A DNA stretch of 64,000 nucleotides, from positions 1-64,000 of the forward strand of contig JBKAGX010000007.1 in assembly GCA_046290575.1 (NCBI GenBank). Reading direction: 5' to 3'. The notes under the pieces are model-generated. The model was given only the letters and a program-made list of their open reading frames with translations, did no database searches and was not told where the DNA came from. The position numbers were made by a program, and so were the translations under genes. The stretch comes from JANQQJ01 sp046290575 (GTDB lineage: Bacteria; Pseudomonadota; Alphaproteobacteria; SMXS01). This document shows positions 1 through 8,271 of the stretch, piece by piece (position 1 is the first letter of the stretch; each line of letters begins with the position of its first letter).

Positions 1-1026
1 TCGCGGCAGTTCTATCACGTCAACCATCAGCGCAGCACGGTGGCGATCACCGATGATGGCGGGGTGGTGATTGAACAGTTCACCTATAACGCCTGGGGGG
101 AGAGTAATGACTCCCTCACCGGCAACCCGTTCCGATACACGGGCAGACGCTTGGATCAAGAAACCGGCCTCTACTACTACCGCGCGCGGTACTACAGCCC
201 GGCCCTGGGCCGCTTCCTGCAGACCGACCCCATCGGATACGCAGACGGCATGAACATGTATGCCTATGTCGGGAACAGTCCGGTTAGCTTCGGTGATCCT
301 AGCGGGTTGTCGCGTTTCCTGGCAATCGGTCCAATAGACGAGGTCAATATGACTGTTAGAGTCGTTCGAGATTCGCCAACGAACGAGTGCCCTTCTTGTA
401 TTGCTACTCGCCAAATCAATGAGAATGCTGAGTATACCGAGGGCATTCAGGGCGTGCCTGTAGATTCACCCTTTGTTGGAACCGGAGGCGTCGGCGAAGT
501 AGGTGGCGGCAGGCCAGCCGGCCTGCCCGGTAGTGGACGAGGGCTTGCATATGCTAACGACGTTTATGGTGAAGAGATCGCGCCTAATCCGTATGGGGAA
601 ACCGTCCAATTCCCGACTTTCTTCGTTGGGTTTCTTAGCGTGAGAAGTGTCATTAACCCATCGGCACAATATTCATCGGCTACTACTATACGAGTATCGC
701 TTTTGTTTACCTACTCTATTACTTTATCTCAAAATCGGTGGACAAATGCACAACACATTACGGGCTTCACACAGGGGATCGGCCAACAACTTGGTGTTGG
801 TGGCTTCGGTGTAGGCGGTCGAATTGAATTGAACAGCTTTGAGGGTCCGAACGGAGAGGCGCTGAACAGAGTCGAGGCGAAAGGTACTTTTGGCGTAGGT
901 AAACGCTCTGCACCTCAGGATCCACAAGGGGGAGTGCGAGATGAGTTTACGTTGTTTGAAAGCGGGAATTTCAAAGACCCTCTTCTAGAAGCGCAAAAAA
1001 GGGGTGGAGTAATACCCGCTCCATAG
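1..1026 (+). CDS. RHS core C-terminus with variable tail 1 (partial at left edge)
   Basis: The reading frame is open from base 1, so this is the 3' end of a larger rhs gene that starts outside the window. The first ~100 codons are the hyperconserved RHS core: YNAWGE, NPFRYTGRR, the YYRARYYSPALGRFLQTDP block, and the closing DPSGL at 295-309. After DPSGL the sequence becomes unique, giving a tail of about 239 residues with a Gly-rich stretch, which is the usual place for a delivered toxin. I do not recognise a toxin fold in it. The core part is nearly identical to 3076-3384 and 4967-5223. The tail is less GC-rich than the core, which fits an exchangeable cassette. A small membrane-protein gene follows after 9 bases and is the likely immunity partner. 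RHS family is certain; toxin role is inferred. Confidence 0.85.
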   Translation, partial: SRQFYHVNHQRSTVAITDDGGVVIEQFTYNAWGESNDSLTGNPFRYTGRRLDQETGLYYYRARYYSPALGRFLQTDPIGYADGMNMYAYVGNSPVSFGDPSGLSRFLAIGPIDEVNMTVRVVRDSPTNECPSCIATRQINENAEYTEGIQGVPVDSPFVGTGGVGEVGGGRPAGLPGSGRGLAYANDVYGEEIAPNPYGETVQFPTFFVGFLSVRSVINPSAQYSSATTIRVSLLFTYSITLSQNRWTNAQHITGFTQGIGQQLGVGGFGVGGRIELNSFEGPNGEALNRVEAKGTFGVGKRSAPQDPQGGVRDEFTLFESGNFKDPLLEAQKRGGVIPAP

Positions 1027-1035
1027 GAGATAGTA

Positions 1036-1524
1036 TTGTCAGAAACCGGAGATCATGGCGCGCTACCTGAGCCCGAATCTTTATCACTATGGGGCCAGTG
1101 TGTAGCGATGGTGATTGATATGACAGTCTCAGGTAGTATGTGGCTGGTTATAACTCTTCTCGTCGGTCGGCCCAGCCCATTTTGGGACGATTTTTCTCTA
1201 ATTTGGGGAGGAGTAAGAGAGGCGCATAATGTTAACTCTTTTTTTTACAATTATGACCCACTTTTGTTCTCCTCAATTTATGGAGTATCTTTTTTGATTT
1301 CTTTTAAATCTACACCAGGACTCATGATTATGAAGTCTATTGTATTATGTGATAATAAGTCGGGATATAAATATATTTTTTCACTATTTATGAAGGGATT
1401 TTTGCTTCCTATATATTTTATTATGACTATTTTTATAATACCTATATTAGTTATGACTCGTAAAAATAGAATCTTGCTTGATGAATGGATTGGTGCTCGC
1501 GTTGTGAGGCGCTCAGCTGATTAG
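1036..1524 (+). CDS. RDD-like small membrane protein, candidate immunity protein for tail 1
   Basis: A 162-residue protein starting at TTG 1036, with an AGGAG ribosome site at 1025-1029 inside the end of the rhs gene. At least three hydrophobic stretches are visible (about residues 24-43, 76-90 and 115-140). The pattern of an early Ile-Asp in the first membrane segment, STPGLMIMK in the middle and LLDEWIGARVV at the end recalls RDD-family membrane proteins, though the first Arg of that signature is replaced. The second half is strongly AT-rich compared with the surrounding rhs core. Position directly behind an rhs tail suggests an immunity protein; this is inference from context. It could also be an unrelated passenger gene. 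Confidence 0.65.
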   Translation: MSETGDHGALPEPESLSLWGQCVAMVIDMTVSGSMWLVITLLVGRPSPFWDDFSLIWGGVREAHNVNSFFYNYDPLLFSSIYGVSFLISFKSTPGLMIMKSIVLCDNKSGYKYIFSLFMKGFLLPIYFIMTIFIIPILVMTRKNRILLDEWIGARVVRRSAD

Positions 1525-1617
1525 CCGAGCAGAAAGCGGATTTTTCCTGATAGCAATGTGAATGTGACAGCCATTACAGATTGTATCTGAAGTCCACTAT
1601 ACGGTCATCTAGACGCC

Positions 1618-4128
1618 GTGGGCCGCCCGACGGAGACGCGGGTGCAGGCCAGCAATCCCGTAGGAGACTGGCAGCGCACCAAGACCACATACACCGCCCT
1701 GGGCCAGGTGGAATATGTCTATGGGCCGGAGTGCTTTACCGGCGCCACGCTGGACGACACGCTGCCCGACTGCTCCAAGAGTTTCACCGAATATGACGTT
1801 CTAGAACGGCCGTTCCGCAGCACAGACGCGGAAGGAAGAATCTCCGAAACTGTCTACAACGCGGCCAGCCAGGTGCTGGTGGTCAAAAGTGCTGTGGGCA
1901 CCGCGCTGGCGCAGGATACCGCGACCTACACCTATGACGATAATGGCCGCACCACCAGCGTGACCGACGCCAACGGCAACCGTACGGAGTATGAATATGA
2001 TGCGTTCGGGCGGCTGAAGAAGACGCTGTTCCCGGACAAGGGCGTTCCCGGCCAGGTCGATCCGACCGACTATGTGGAACACAGCTACGATCTGGTCGGC
2101 AACATCACCGACACGCGCACCCGCGCGGGCGAGGTGATCGGGTTCACCTATGATGATCTGAACCGGCTGACGGGCAAGACCCACGCCAACATCACCGACG
2201 TCACCACCACTTATGATCTGGCGGGTCGGATCCTCACCCAGACGACGCAGCACGACCACCTGATCACCAACGCCTATGACAGCGCCGGGCGGGTGGAGTC
2301 GGTCACCACCCGGCACACGCTGGCCGGGCCGTTGCGCACCGTGAGCTATGAGTATGATGCCGGCGGGCGGCGCACGCATGTCGAACATCCGGATGGCTAT
2401 ACGGTTGAATACAAATATGACACGCTGAACCGCCTGACTGAGGTGTGGGAGCACAGCGCCGATGCCGTGCCCGTCGTCACCCAACTCGCCAGCTATACCC
2501 ACGATGTGCTGTCGCGGCGCACGGCGATGACCTACAACGCCAATGGCGCCACCACCGCCTATGACTACAGCCCGGATAACAACCTGACCGATCTGGACCA
2601 CACCAGCGCGGGTGGGTCGTTCTCGCTGGCATTCGACTATACCCATGACCGGGTCAGCCAGCTGACGGAGCTGGCGGTCAGCGACGCGGCCTTCCTGCAC
2701 CAGCCGGCGCAGGACAAGAATGAGGCCTACAGCGTCAACGGGCTGAACCAGTACACGGATATCGCTGGCGTCAGCCTCACTTACGATGCCAATGGCAATA
2801 TGACGTCTTATGACTTTGGCGCCGGTGTTCACACCTACACCTATGATGCTGAGAACAAGCTGACCGATGCGGTCACGCCTGATCACACGGTCGCCTATGC
2901 CTATGACGGGCAGGGCCGCCGTGCGTCGAAGGATGTGGACGGCACCATCACCGAATATCTGTCTGATGGGGTGGAAGAGATCGCCGAATATGACCGCGCC
3001 ACCGGTAACCTGTTGCGCCGATATGTCTATGGCCCCGGCATCGACGAGCGCATTGCGATGGTGGAGCCGGATGGCTCGCGGCAGTTCTATCACGTCAACC
3101 ATCAGCGCAGCACGGTGGCGATCACCGATGATGGCGGGGTGGTGATCGAACAGTTCACCTATAATGCCTGGGGCGAAAGCGCCAACAGCCTCACCGGCAA
3201 CCCGTTCCGATACACCGGGCGCAGATTGGATCAAGAAACCGGCCTCTATTACTACCGCGCGCGGTACTACAGCCCGGCCCTGGGCCGCTTCCTGCAGACG
3301 GACCCCATTGGATACGCCGACGGCATGAACATGTATGCCTATGTCGGGAATAGCCCGGTCAGCTTCGTCGATCCGAGTGGGCTGATGGGCGAGGCACTCA
3401 ATGCCGGTGGCGGCAGTAATTTTCGACTTCCCACCAACCTGAACGCAGACAGAGTCTTCGTTGCAAGCGATGGAATTGTCACAGCTGTCAATCCTTCAAT
3501 TCGGTCCTACGGAACTGGCGACAAAGCTATTGCTCGCCACAATGAAGTGTATGGAGGTGGTCAACGTCTCGGCAATTGCCTTTTCCTTTGCGGGCTGGTG
3601 GGTGGACCGGTAACCACTAATTTTGGTGGCATTGACTTCACGTACAACCGTCAAGGGTTTAATTTTGGTTTGCAACTCACAGCAGGGGTAATCAACAATT
3701 TTACGGTTGTTGGCGATTTTTTTGACGCAGCCGCATTTGCAAGAGACCCCAGTTGGATTAATGCGACGATTCTAGGGGCGAGCCTTGCCGGTTTGCCCAA
3801 CACTGTGTCACGCCGTTTTGGCGACGTTAATGATCTCTTTGTAAGCGCTACTACGGATGGCAACGGCCTTTCAGGTCTTGCCAGAGCGATCGAAAAGCAT
3901 GCCGCCAGAATTGATAGCGAGTTTGGACCAATAACAAGTAATGTTGCGGCTAAGAATAACGCGGCTCGAGAATTTGCTGAAGAGGTCCTGACAAACCCAG
4001 GTTCAACTTTTAACGTCCGTAATACAGGCCGTTTTGGACAAGTGCTAGACGTTGTGGGACCTGATGGGCGCGGCCTTCGATTTGGAAAGAGTGGGGAGTT
4101 CATTGGTGTACTGGAGCCACCAAGATGA
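1618..4128 (+). CDS. RHS repeat protein lacking the usual N-terminus, with variable tail 2
   Basis: An 836-residue RHS/YD-repeat protein. Residues ~20-490 carry many YD repeats (for example YTYDDNGR, YEYDAFGRL, YDSAGRV, YAYDGQGRR), followed by the RHS core ending in DPSGL near residue 589. The last ~247 residues are unique; a compact C-terminal module holds GRFGQVLDVVGPDGRGLRF and ends FIGVLEP, resembling small nuclease-type toxin tips of polymorphic toxins, but I cannot name the family with certainty. The GTG start at 1618 has no good ribosome site, and the secretion and plug domains of a full-length Rhs are missing, so this is best read as an orphan or displaced cassette rather than a stand-alone secreted protein. 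Its stop overlaps the next gene by ATGA. Confidence 0.8.
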   Translation: MGRPTETRVQASNPVGDWQRTKTTYTALGQVEYVYGPECFTGATLDDTLPDCSKSFTEYDVLERPFRSTDAEGRISETVYNAASQVLVVKSAVGTALAQDTATYTYDDNGRTTSVTDANGNRTEYEYDAFGRLKKTLFPDKGVPGQVDPTDYVEHSYDLVGNITDTRTRAGEVIGFTYDDLNRLTGKTHANITDVTTTYDLAGRILTQTTQHDHLITNAYDSAGRVESVTTRHTLAGPLRTVSYEYDAGGRRTHVEHPDGYTVEYKYDTLNRLTEVWEHSADAVPVVTQLASYTHDVLSRRTAMTYNANGATTAYDYSPDNNLTDLDHTSAGGSFSLAFDYTHDRVSQLTELAVSDAAFLHQPAQDKNEAYSVNGLNQYTDIAGVSLTYDANGNMTSYDFGAGVHTYTYDAENKLTDAVTPDHTVAYAYDGQGRRASKDVDGTITEYLSDGVEEIAEYDRATGNLLRRYVYGPGIDERIAMVEPDGSRQFYHVNHQRSTVAITDDGGVVIEQFTYNAWGESANSLTGNPFRYTGRRLDQETGLYYYRARYYSPALGRFLQTDPIGYADGMNMYAYVGNSPVSFVDPSGLMGEALNAGGGSNFRLPTNLNADRVFVASDGIVTAVNPSIRSYGTGDKAIARHNEVYGGGQRLGNCLFLCGLVGGPVTTNFGGIDFTYNRQGFNFGLQLTAGVINNFTVVGDFFDAAAFARDPSWINATILGASLAGLPNTVSRRFGDVNDLFVSATTDGNGLSGLARAIEKHAARIDSEFGPITSNVAAKNNAAREFAEEVLTNPGSTFNVRNTGRFGQVLDVVGPDGRGLRFGKSGEFIGVLEPPR

Positions 4129-4334
4129 AGATTGAGTTGATACTAAGCAGTCCGCCTGATCGTGAAAACGTTGTTGTTGAGCTTTGGGCTGATGACGAAC
4201 AGATAGCGGAGGTTTCATATGAAAATAGTTGCCTGTGTGTAGAGTTGTACTGCGGAACTAGTAAATCTTTATGTCTTGAGTATGATGAGTTGGTGTACGC
4301 ATTGGAAAAGGCGCGCCATCAGTTGGTTAGTTAG
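4125..4334 (+). CDS. Small acidic protein, candidate immunity protein for tail 2
   Basis: A 69-residue, acidic protein whose ATG overlaps the stop of the rhs gene (ATGA at 4125-4128), so the two are translationally coupled. It begins MKIELILSSPPDRENVVVEL and ends with a predicted amphipathic helix (EYDELVYALEKARHQL). From memory, short proteins with a similar opening occur directly behind RHS and CdiA toxin tips; that recollection is not a database result. Size, acidity and overlap match an immunity protein that binds and neutralises the preceding tip. No catalytic motif is visible. Confidence 0.7.
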   Translation: MKIELILSSPPDRENVVVELWADDEQIAEVSYENSCLCVELYCGTSKSLCLEYDELVYALEKARHQLVS

Positions 4335-4369
4335 CAAGTAAAGAGTTTGGAATTGGCATTTTGGGTTTT

Positions 4370-5353
4370 CTGTCGCGGCGCACGGCGATGACCTATAACG
4401 CCAATGGCGCCACCACCGCCTATGGCTACAGCGCAGACCGCGTAGCCCGTAGAGAGCGCAGCGAACGAAGGTCCTGACCGATCTGGACCATAGCAGCACC
4501 GGCGGGTCGTTCTCGCTTGAATTCGACTATACCCATGACCGGGTCAGCCAGCTGACGGAACTCGTGGTCAGCGACGCGGCCTTCCTGCATCAGCCGGCGC
4601 AGGACAAGAACGAGACGTACGACGTCAACAGGCTGAACCAGTACACGCAGATCGCCGGGGTCAGCCTCACCTACGATGCCAATGGCAATATGACCCAGTA
4701 TGACTTTGGCGCAGGCATCCACACCTACACCTATGACGCTGAAAACAAGCTGGCGGCGGCGGTGACGCCGGACCACATCGTCACCTATGGCTATGACGGG
4801 GCAGGGGCGGCGCGCCTCGAAAGACGTGGACGGCACCATCACCGAATATCTGTCGGACGGGGTGGAAGAGATCGCCGAATATGACCGCGCCACCGGTAAC
4901 CTGTTGCGCCGCTATGTCTATGGCCCGGGCGTGGATGAACGCATCGCGATGGTGGAGCCGGATGGCTCGCGGCAGTTCTATCACGTCAACCACCAGCGCA
5001 GCACGGTGGCGATCACCGATGACGGCGGGGTGGTGATCGAACAGTTCACCTATAACGCCTGGGGCGAAAGCCATGACTCCCTCACCGGCAACCCGTTCCG
5101 CTACACCGGCCGGCGGCTGGATGAAGAGACCGGGCTCTACTACTACCGCGCCCGCTACTACAGCCCGGCCCTGGGCCGCTTCCTGCAGACCGACCCCATC
5201 GGCTATGCCGACGGCATGAACATCGGTGCGCCCGCACAGGATTGCCATCAGCGCCTAGGTGCGCGCGTGGGCTGTATCGATTGCCAGATCTGTGCGCGAA
5301 TCCTGATGGTACCGGGCCGTATGGAAGCTCTGAATCAGGGTCTTGACGCCTGA
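4370..5353 (+). pseudogene. Third RHS core copy, frameshifted and cut off
   Basis: Bases 4370-5223 repeat 2509-3332 of the second rhs gene at high identity but cannot encode one protein. There is no start, a 34-base foreign insert at 4439-4472 introduces a stop, and one extra G in the run at 4798-4801 shifts the frame relative to the intact copy. The last open part (4787-5353) reads ITEYLSDGVEEIAEYDRATG through GYADGMN and then leaves the RHS core at 5224, before the conserved DPSGL and before any tail, continuing into about 43 unrelated residues. It is a decaying duplicate, probably the remnant of an older cassette interrupted on its right side by the neighbouring accessory block. Confidence 0.85.
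4439..4472. repeat. 34-base insert inside the third RHS copy
   Basis: Aligning 4370-4500 with 2509-2600 shows 34 bases here in place of 5 bases in the intact copy, a net gain of 29. The insert contains GTAGAGAGCGCAGCGAACG. It looks like a short intergenic repeat unit dropped into coding sequence, but I did not see a second full copy in this window. Confidence 0.55.
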
Positions 5354-5682
5354 GGCACCGATTTCGCAGCGCAATGACGCCTCAAAAGAGTGGCTCAACG
5401 GAGATCTTTGTATTGGTCCGGAGAACCGTGTGCACCTCATGGGTTGGAGGTTCCGTCCGTCAAAAGAATACGACCAGACCGGCTATTCTCGCTGGACTTC
5501 GCTGTCGAAGAGAGCGTGGATGGTGACAACAGAAGAGTGAGTCGGGGCACCTGAAGAGAACAGGTCGTGCTCGGCGCCCCGCCCCGGCCACGTGCCGACA
5601 TGACCCGGAGAGGGTGCAGGTGGTGGGGCCTCTGGGAGTGGAAGCATTGCTGCCTGCAGTGCTCAAGCCCAAGGAGGCAACC
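5224..5682. other. Junction region without a recognisable gene
   Basis: This stretch begins exactly where RHS homology stops and ends at the start of the DUF3489 gene. Short open frames exist (for example 5343-5540, 65 codons), but none has a ribosome site or a family signature. The AAGGAGG at 5671-5677 is the ribosome site of the following gene. It probably contains the left edge of the recombinase-bearing insertion, but I see no clear inverted or direct repeat marking it. Confidence 0.5.
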
Positions 5683-6174
5683 ATGCCTAAACTTACCGAC
5701 ACACAACTCATCATCTTGTCCGCGGCTGCGGCGCGCGCTGATGGTTTGGTCTTGCCGCTGCCCGACAGCTTGAAGCCCAACAAGGCGGCGCTGACGCGGT
5801 CGATCAACAGCCTGCTCAAACGTGACCTGATCGAGGAACGGCCGACGAAGCGTGGCGAGCAGGTCTGGCGCGAGGAGGGTCATCAGCGACTGACCCTGGG
5901 CGTCACCGCGACCGGCCTCGAAGCGATCGGCGTCACCGGCGACGCACCGGATGCCGCTTCAACCACAGATACTAAGCCGGCATCGAAGGCAGATGGCATC
6001 ATGGGACTGCTGAAGCAACCTGGAGGCGCTGGCATCGCCGATATCCAGGCGGCGACCGGCTGGCAGCCGCACAGCATCCGCGCGTTTCTGTCCGGATTGC
6101 GGAAGAAGGGAATCGCGGTGGGACGGACGAAGGACGAGGCCGGCAAGGCGGTATATAGCATTGCGGGCGCTTAG
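5683..6174 (+). CDS. DUF3489 protein
   Basis: A 163-residue protein. The start at ATG 5683 is chosen because a perfect AAGGAGG lies five bases upstream; a longer frame from 5614 exists but lacks this. The N-terminal ~85 residues look like a winged-helix-type unit (LTDTQLIILSAAAARADG, then a helix-rich stretch and RDLIEERPTKRGEQVW). After an Ala/Thr-rich linker, residues ~105-163 form the DUF3489 domain: GIMGLLKQPGGAGIADIQAATGW-type start and HSIRAFLSGLRKKG. Family members lie beside DUF2924 and large serine recombinases in alphaproteobacterial mobile elements, as here. Probably DNA-binding; exact role unknown. Confidence 0.85.
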   Translation: MPKLTDTQLIILSAAAARADGLVLPLPDSLKPNKAALTRSINSLLKRDLIEERPTKRGEQVWREEGHQRLTLGVTATGLEAIGVTGDAPDAASTTDTKPASKADGIMGLLKQPGGAGIADIQAATGWQPHSIRAFLSGLRKKGIAVGRTKDEAGKAVYSIAGA

Positions 6175-6175
6175 G

Positions 6176-6604
6176 ATGTCGGTCGAGGCAGAGATCGCGG
6201 CGCTCGACGATCCGAGCGACGAGGACGTGAAGGCGCGGTTCGAGGCGCTCTATAAATGTCCGCCGCCGCCCCGCATGCGTCGCGAGATGTTGGTCCGGGC
6301 CATCGCCCACCGGATCCAGGAAAACGCCGCTGGCGGCCCTGACAAGGCGCTAAAAGCACGTCTGGATCGAATGGCAGCGGAGTTGGGACGCACGGGCAAA
6401 GTCACGGTCAAAAAGTCCAACGGCATAAAGCCGGGCACAAAGTTCCTGCGTGAATGGGATGGCGTGACCCATGAGGTAACCGCAGCGGGCGATGGCTTCC
6501 TCTACAACGGCGACACCTATCGTAGCCTGTCGCAGGTCGCTCGCAAGATCACCGGGACCAGGTGGTCCGGTCCCGTTTTCTTCGGCATCAAGGATCGGGC
6601 ATGA
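6176..6604 (+). CDS. DUF2924 protein
   Basis: A 142-residue basic protein. ATG 6176 is preferred (MSVEAEIAALDD, the family's usual opening); an in-frame TTG at 6161 would add five residues. The conserved pattern is visible: short helical N-terminus, PPPPRMRREMLVRAIAHRIQ near residue 30, a basic middle, then KPGTKFLREWDGVTHEV and FLYNGDTYRSLSQVARKITG leading to TRWSGPVFFG. The last part resembles DNA-binding modules carried next to site-specific recombinases. Its stop overlaps the recombinase start (ATGA at 6601-6604), so the two are coupled, and a helper role in recombination is a reasonable inference. Confidence 0.87.
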   Translation: MSVEAEIAALDDPSDEDVKARFEALYKCPPPPRMRREMLVRAIAHRIQENAAGGPDKALKARLDRMAAELGRTGKVTVKKSNGIKPGTKFLREWDGVTHEVTAAGDGFLYNGDTYRSLSQVARKITGTRWSGPVFFGIKDRA

Positions 6605-8259
6605 CAAAGCGCAAAATCCGCTGCGCCATCTACACCCGAAAATCGTCTGAGGAAGGCCTGGAACAGGACTTCAACTCGCTGGATGCCCAGCGGGAGGCCT
6701 GCGAGGCCTATGTGAAGAGCCAGCGCCATGAAGGTTGGGCAGCTATCTCAGCGCGCTATGACGACGGCGGCTTCTCGGGCGGCACCATGAAGCGCCCGGG
6801 CTTGCAGCGGCTCATGGAAGCAATCGAGGCCGGCAAGGTCGACGTGGTCGTCGTCTACAAGGTCGATCGGCTGACGCGGGCGCTGGCTGACTTCGCCAAA
6901 ATCATCGAGCGCTTCGATGAGAAAAGCGTGTCCTTCGTCTCGGTCACCCAGCAGTTTAACACCACCAGTTCCATGGGTCGGCTTACCCTCAATATGCTGC
7001 TGTCTTTTGCCCAGTTTGAGCGCGAGGTCACGGGCGAACGCATTCGCGACAAGATCGCGGCATCCAAGAAAAAGGGCATGTGGATGGGGGGCAGCGTGCC
7101 CCTGGGCTATCAGGCCAAGGACCGAACACTCGTTATCGACGAGGACGAGGCTGAGCGGGTGCGTACACTCTTCAGGCTCTACCTCGAACTCCGCAGCGTC
7201 CAGAAGGTGAGGGACGAGGCTGAGCGCCTCGGCATCCGTAGCAAGAGTGGCCTGATCATCGAGCCGGGCGCTCTTTACCGTCTTCTTCAGAACCCGGTCT
7301 ATATCGGCAAGATCCGGCACAAAGATCAGATTTACGAAGGGTTGCACGATCCAATCCTCGATGAGGACACCTGGGACGCCGTTCAACAGCAGCTTGAGAA
7401 GAACCGGGTTGACCGCAAGAACGGTAAGTGCGCGCGTCACCCGAGCCTGCTGGCCAGCAAGCTGTTCGATGACACCGGGCAACCATTTACGCCCAGCCAC
7501 GCCGTCAAGGATGGCAAGCGTTATCGCTACTATATTGAGCGCAGTGCTGTGAGAGGCGGAAACGGTGTTGGTCGCCCAAAAAAGAAGCGCATAGCGGCCG
7601 CGGAGATCGAAGGCCTGGTCGCCGATGCGGTGCGGAAACTGTTGCGATCACCGAGCGAGCTGGTTGAGGCGCTTGCCGCCAAAGGCCTGCCACCGGGTGA
7701 TGTACGCCGGTTCGTCGATAACGCTGCTGGATTGGCAGGGCAGATCGGCGACGGCACTTCTCATGCTCACGTACCGCTCAGGCAACTTTTGCGCAAGGTG
7801 GGCCTGTCAGATTCTGCTGTTCGTATTGAGATAGATCGTGCGGCACTCGGAGAAGCCGTTGGGTGCTCGAACCCTGACGGTAACCGGACCCCCTACCTGA
7901 TCGACGTTTCGGCGCAACTTCGACCGCGCGGCGTGGAGCTAAAATACGTGATCGAGGGTCCGGCTGAACTCCGAGCCCCCAATCCGGACCCGGCACTCAT
8001 CAATGTCGTGGTTAGCGCCCACCGCTGGTGGAACATGCTGCTCAACGGTGAAGCCAAGACCTTGAGTGAACTCGCCAGCATGGAAGGTGTCTCCTCACGT
8101 TACATCAGGCGGATTATCAAGCTGGCGTTTCTGGCGCCGGATGTTGTCAGCGCAATTCTAGACGGTCGGCAGCCGCCTGACACCACCGCAGAAACGGTTA
8201 CACGACAGCCTGCGTTGCCCCTGCACTGGTCGTACCACCGAACCACCCAATCCCGCTAA
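6601..8259 (+). CDS. Large serine recombinase
   Basis: A 552-residue site-specific recombinase. Residues 1-~150 are the resolvase catalytic domain: AIYTRKSS with nucleophile Ser15, SLDAQREACEAYV, and KVDRLTRALADFAKIIERF with the catalytic arginine region. Residues ~165-270 form the DNA-binding recombinase domain (GSVPLGYQAKDRTLVIDEDE, LLQNPVYIGKIRHK). The central part keeps the G-x-x-x-PSHAVKDGKRYRYY signature but lacks the zinc-ribbon cysteines of phage integrases such as phiC31. The C-terminus (about 470-530) holds a helix-turn-helix-like ELASMEGVSSRYIRRIIKLAFL. It likely moves the element it lies in. The start is chosen at 6601 because of the ATGA overlap. It converges on the next gene with only 12 bases between stops. 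Confidence 0.93.
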   Translation: MTKRKIRCAIYTRKSSEEGLEQDFNSLDAQREACEAYVKSQRHEGWAAISARYDDGGFSGGTMKRPGLQRLMEAIEAGKVDVVVVYKVDRLTRALADFAKIIERFDEKSVSFVSVTQQFNTTSSMGRLTLNMLLSFAQFEREVTGERIRDKIAASKKKGMWMGGSVPLGYQAKDRTLVIDEDEAERVRTLFRLYLELRSVQKVRDEAERLGIRSKSGLIIEPGALYRLLQNPVYIGKIRHKDQIYEGLHDPILDEDTWDAVQQQLEKNRVDRKNGKCARHPSLLASKLFDDTGQPFTPSHAVKDGKRYRYYIERSAVRGGNGVGRPKKKRIAAAEIEGLVADAVRKLLRSPSELVEALAAKGLPPGDVRRFVDNAAGLAGQIGDGTSHAHVPLRQLLRKVGLSDSAVRIEIDRAALGEAVGCSNPDGNRTPYLIDVSAQLRPRGVELKYVIEGPAELRAPNPDPALINVVVSAHRWWNMLLNGEAKTLSELASMEGVSSRYIRRIIKLAFLAPDVVSAILDGRQPPDTTAETVTRQPALPLHWSYHRTTQSR

Positions 8260-8271
8260 GGTTCTCCAAAT

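Noticed and set aside
1801..3234. Long minus-strand frame opposite the rhs gene
   Set aside because: It mirrors the YD repeats in another frame, with Val/Ile/Gly-rich composition typical of antisense shadows.
4787..5353. 188-codon frame as a functional short RHS protein
   Set aside because: It begins after a frameshift in a broken copy, lacks a ribosome site and ends in unrelated sequence.
5343..5540. 65-codon frame in the junction region
   Set aside because: No ribosome site, no family resemblance, odd composition.
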